From assembly GCF_004006535.1 (NCBI RefSeq), contig NZ_RLIH01000006.1, positions 1 through 64,000 on the forward strand: a stretch of DNA of 64,000 nucleotides, written 5' to 3'. Under the pieces are notes generated by a model. That model made no database searches. It was not told where the DNA came from and saw only the letters and a list, made by a program, of their open reading frames with translations. The stretch's first letter is position 1; every line of letters starts with the position of its first letter. Both the position numbers and the translations under genes were made by a program. The DNA is from Anaerosphaera multitolerans (GTDB taxonomy: Bacteria > Bacillota > Clostridia > Tissierellales > Peptoniphilaceae). This document shows, piece after piece, positions 63,926 to 64,000 of this stretch.

Positions 63926-64000
63926 TTATTTTATATTCATTTCTTCTTCTCTAAAAATTCTAGAATCCATTAATTTTAACTGTTTATCAATTATTGGTGT
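63926..64000 (-). CDS. C-terminal end of an unidentified gene (truncated by the window)
   Basis: The last 24 codons plus a TAA stop of a minus-strand gene whose body lies beyond the right edge, ending DSRIFREEEMNIK. It is the only open frame of the three through this end, and the permease start follows 16 bases after the stop, consistent with one operon. Too short to identify. Confidence 0.6.
   Translation of the reverse strand, partial: TPIIDKQLKLMDSRIFREEEMNIK

Overview
The window is a 64 kb piece of a low-GC, AT-rich bacterial chromosome. Its content is monoderm: a PASTA Ser/Thr kinase with its PP2C phosphatase, a division and wall (dcw) cluster with a PASTA-tailed class B PBP, FtsL/DivIB-type divisome proteins, MutS2, ZapA and a lipoprotein-anchored solute-binding protein. 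Shine-Dalgarno sequences are strong (GGAGG, AGGTGA), TTG starts are frequent, and there are copper-amine-oxidase-like domains and an ETF pair. Together these suggest an anaerobic Bacillota of the Clostridia/Tissierellia type (for example Peptoniphilaceae). That placement is inference; no 16S gene is present. I see no rRNA, IS element, prophage, CRISPR array or riboswitch. One tRNA gene (Cys, GCA) is present.

Layout from left to right. 1-3458: a TPR protein, an M20-family amidohydrolase broken by a single frameshift, and a membrane protein, all on the minus strand. 3585-5816 (+): a secreted phosphodiester-glycosidase-like protein with copper-amine-oxidase-like C-terminal repeats. 5856-10452 (-): a complete branched-chain amino acid ABC transporter (livJHMGF) with an intercistronic terminator after the binding protein. 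10700-12116 (+): a sigma factor and its probable membrane anti-sigma partner. 12486-13370 (-): an EamA-type exporter. 13474-23962 (-): the pheS-pheT-zapA-U32-mutS2-argS operon. 24113-24186 (+): tRNA-Cys. 24266-39062 (-): a long housekeeping operon, yicC-gmk-rpoZ-coaBC-priA-def-fmt-(yugP)-rsmB-rlmN-stp-prkC-rsgA-rpe-thiN. It joins nucleotide, translation-initiation, rRNA-modification and PASTA-kinase signalling genes. 39162-42973 (-): asnS-leuS. 43194-44955 (-): nrdR-rarA. 45004-55675 (-): the dcw cluster mraZ-rsmH-ftsL-pbpB-mraY-murD-ftsW-murG-divIB-ftsZ, with no murE, murF, murC or ftsA. 55824-57933 (-): an OmpR-type two-component system. 58005-58574 (-): an HD-domain protein. 58678-59950 (+): galU and a PPC-domain protein. 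60156-60569 (+): a MarR regulator. 60819-64000 (-): etfA, a divergent etfB, a GntP-type permease and the last 25 codons of another gene.

Most genes are ordinary housekeeping. The observations most worth checking are: the four TGGT repeats at exact 10-bp spacing in front of mraZ, the nearest one fused to its Shine-Dalgarno; a MarR gene whose only well-placed start codon is ATC; the divergent EtfB linked to a permease; the frameshifted amidohydrolase; and the gene-poor dcw cluster in which ftsZ has its own consensus promoter. No clearly undescribed multi-gene system was found.

Start codons were re-chosen wherever a Shine-Dalgarno sequence pointed to a start inside the longest frame (livF, zapA, pheS, stp, fmt, priA, coaBC, rpoZ, yicC, ftsZ, murG, mraZ, response regulator, marR).
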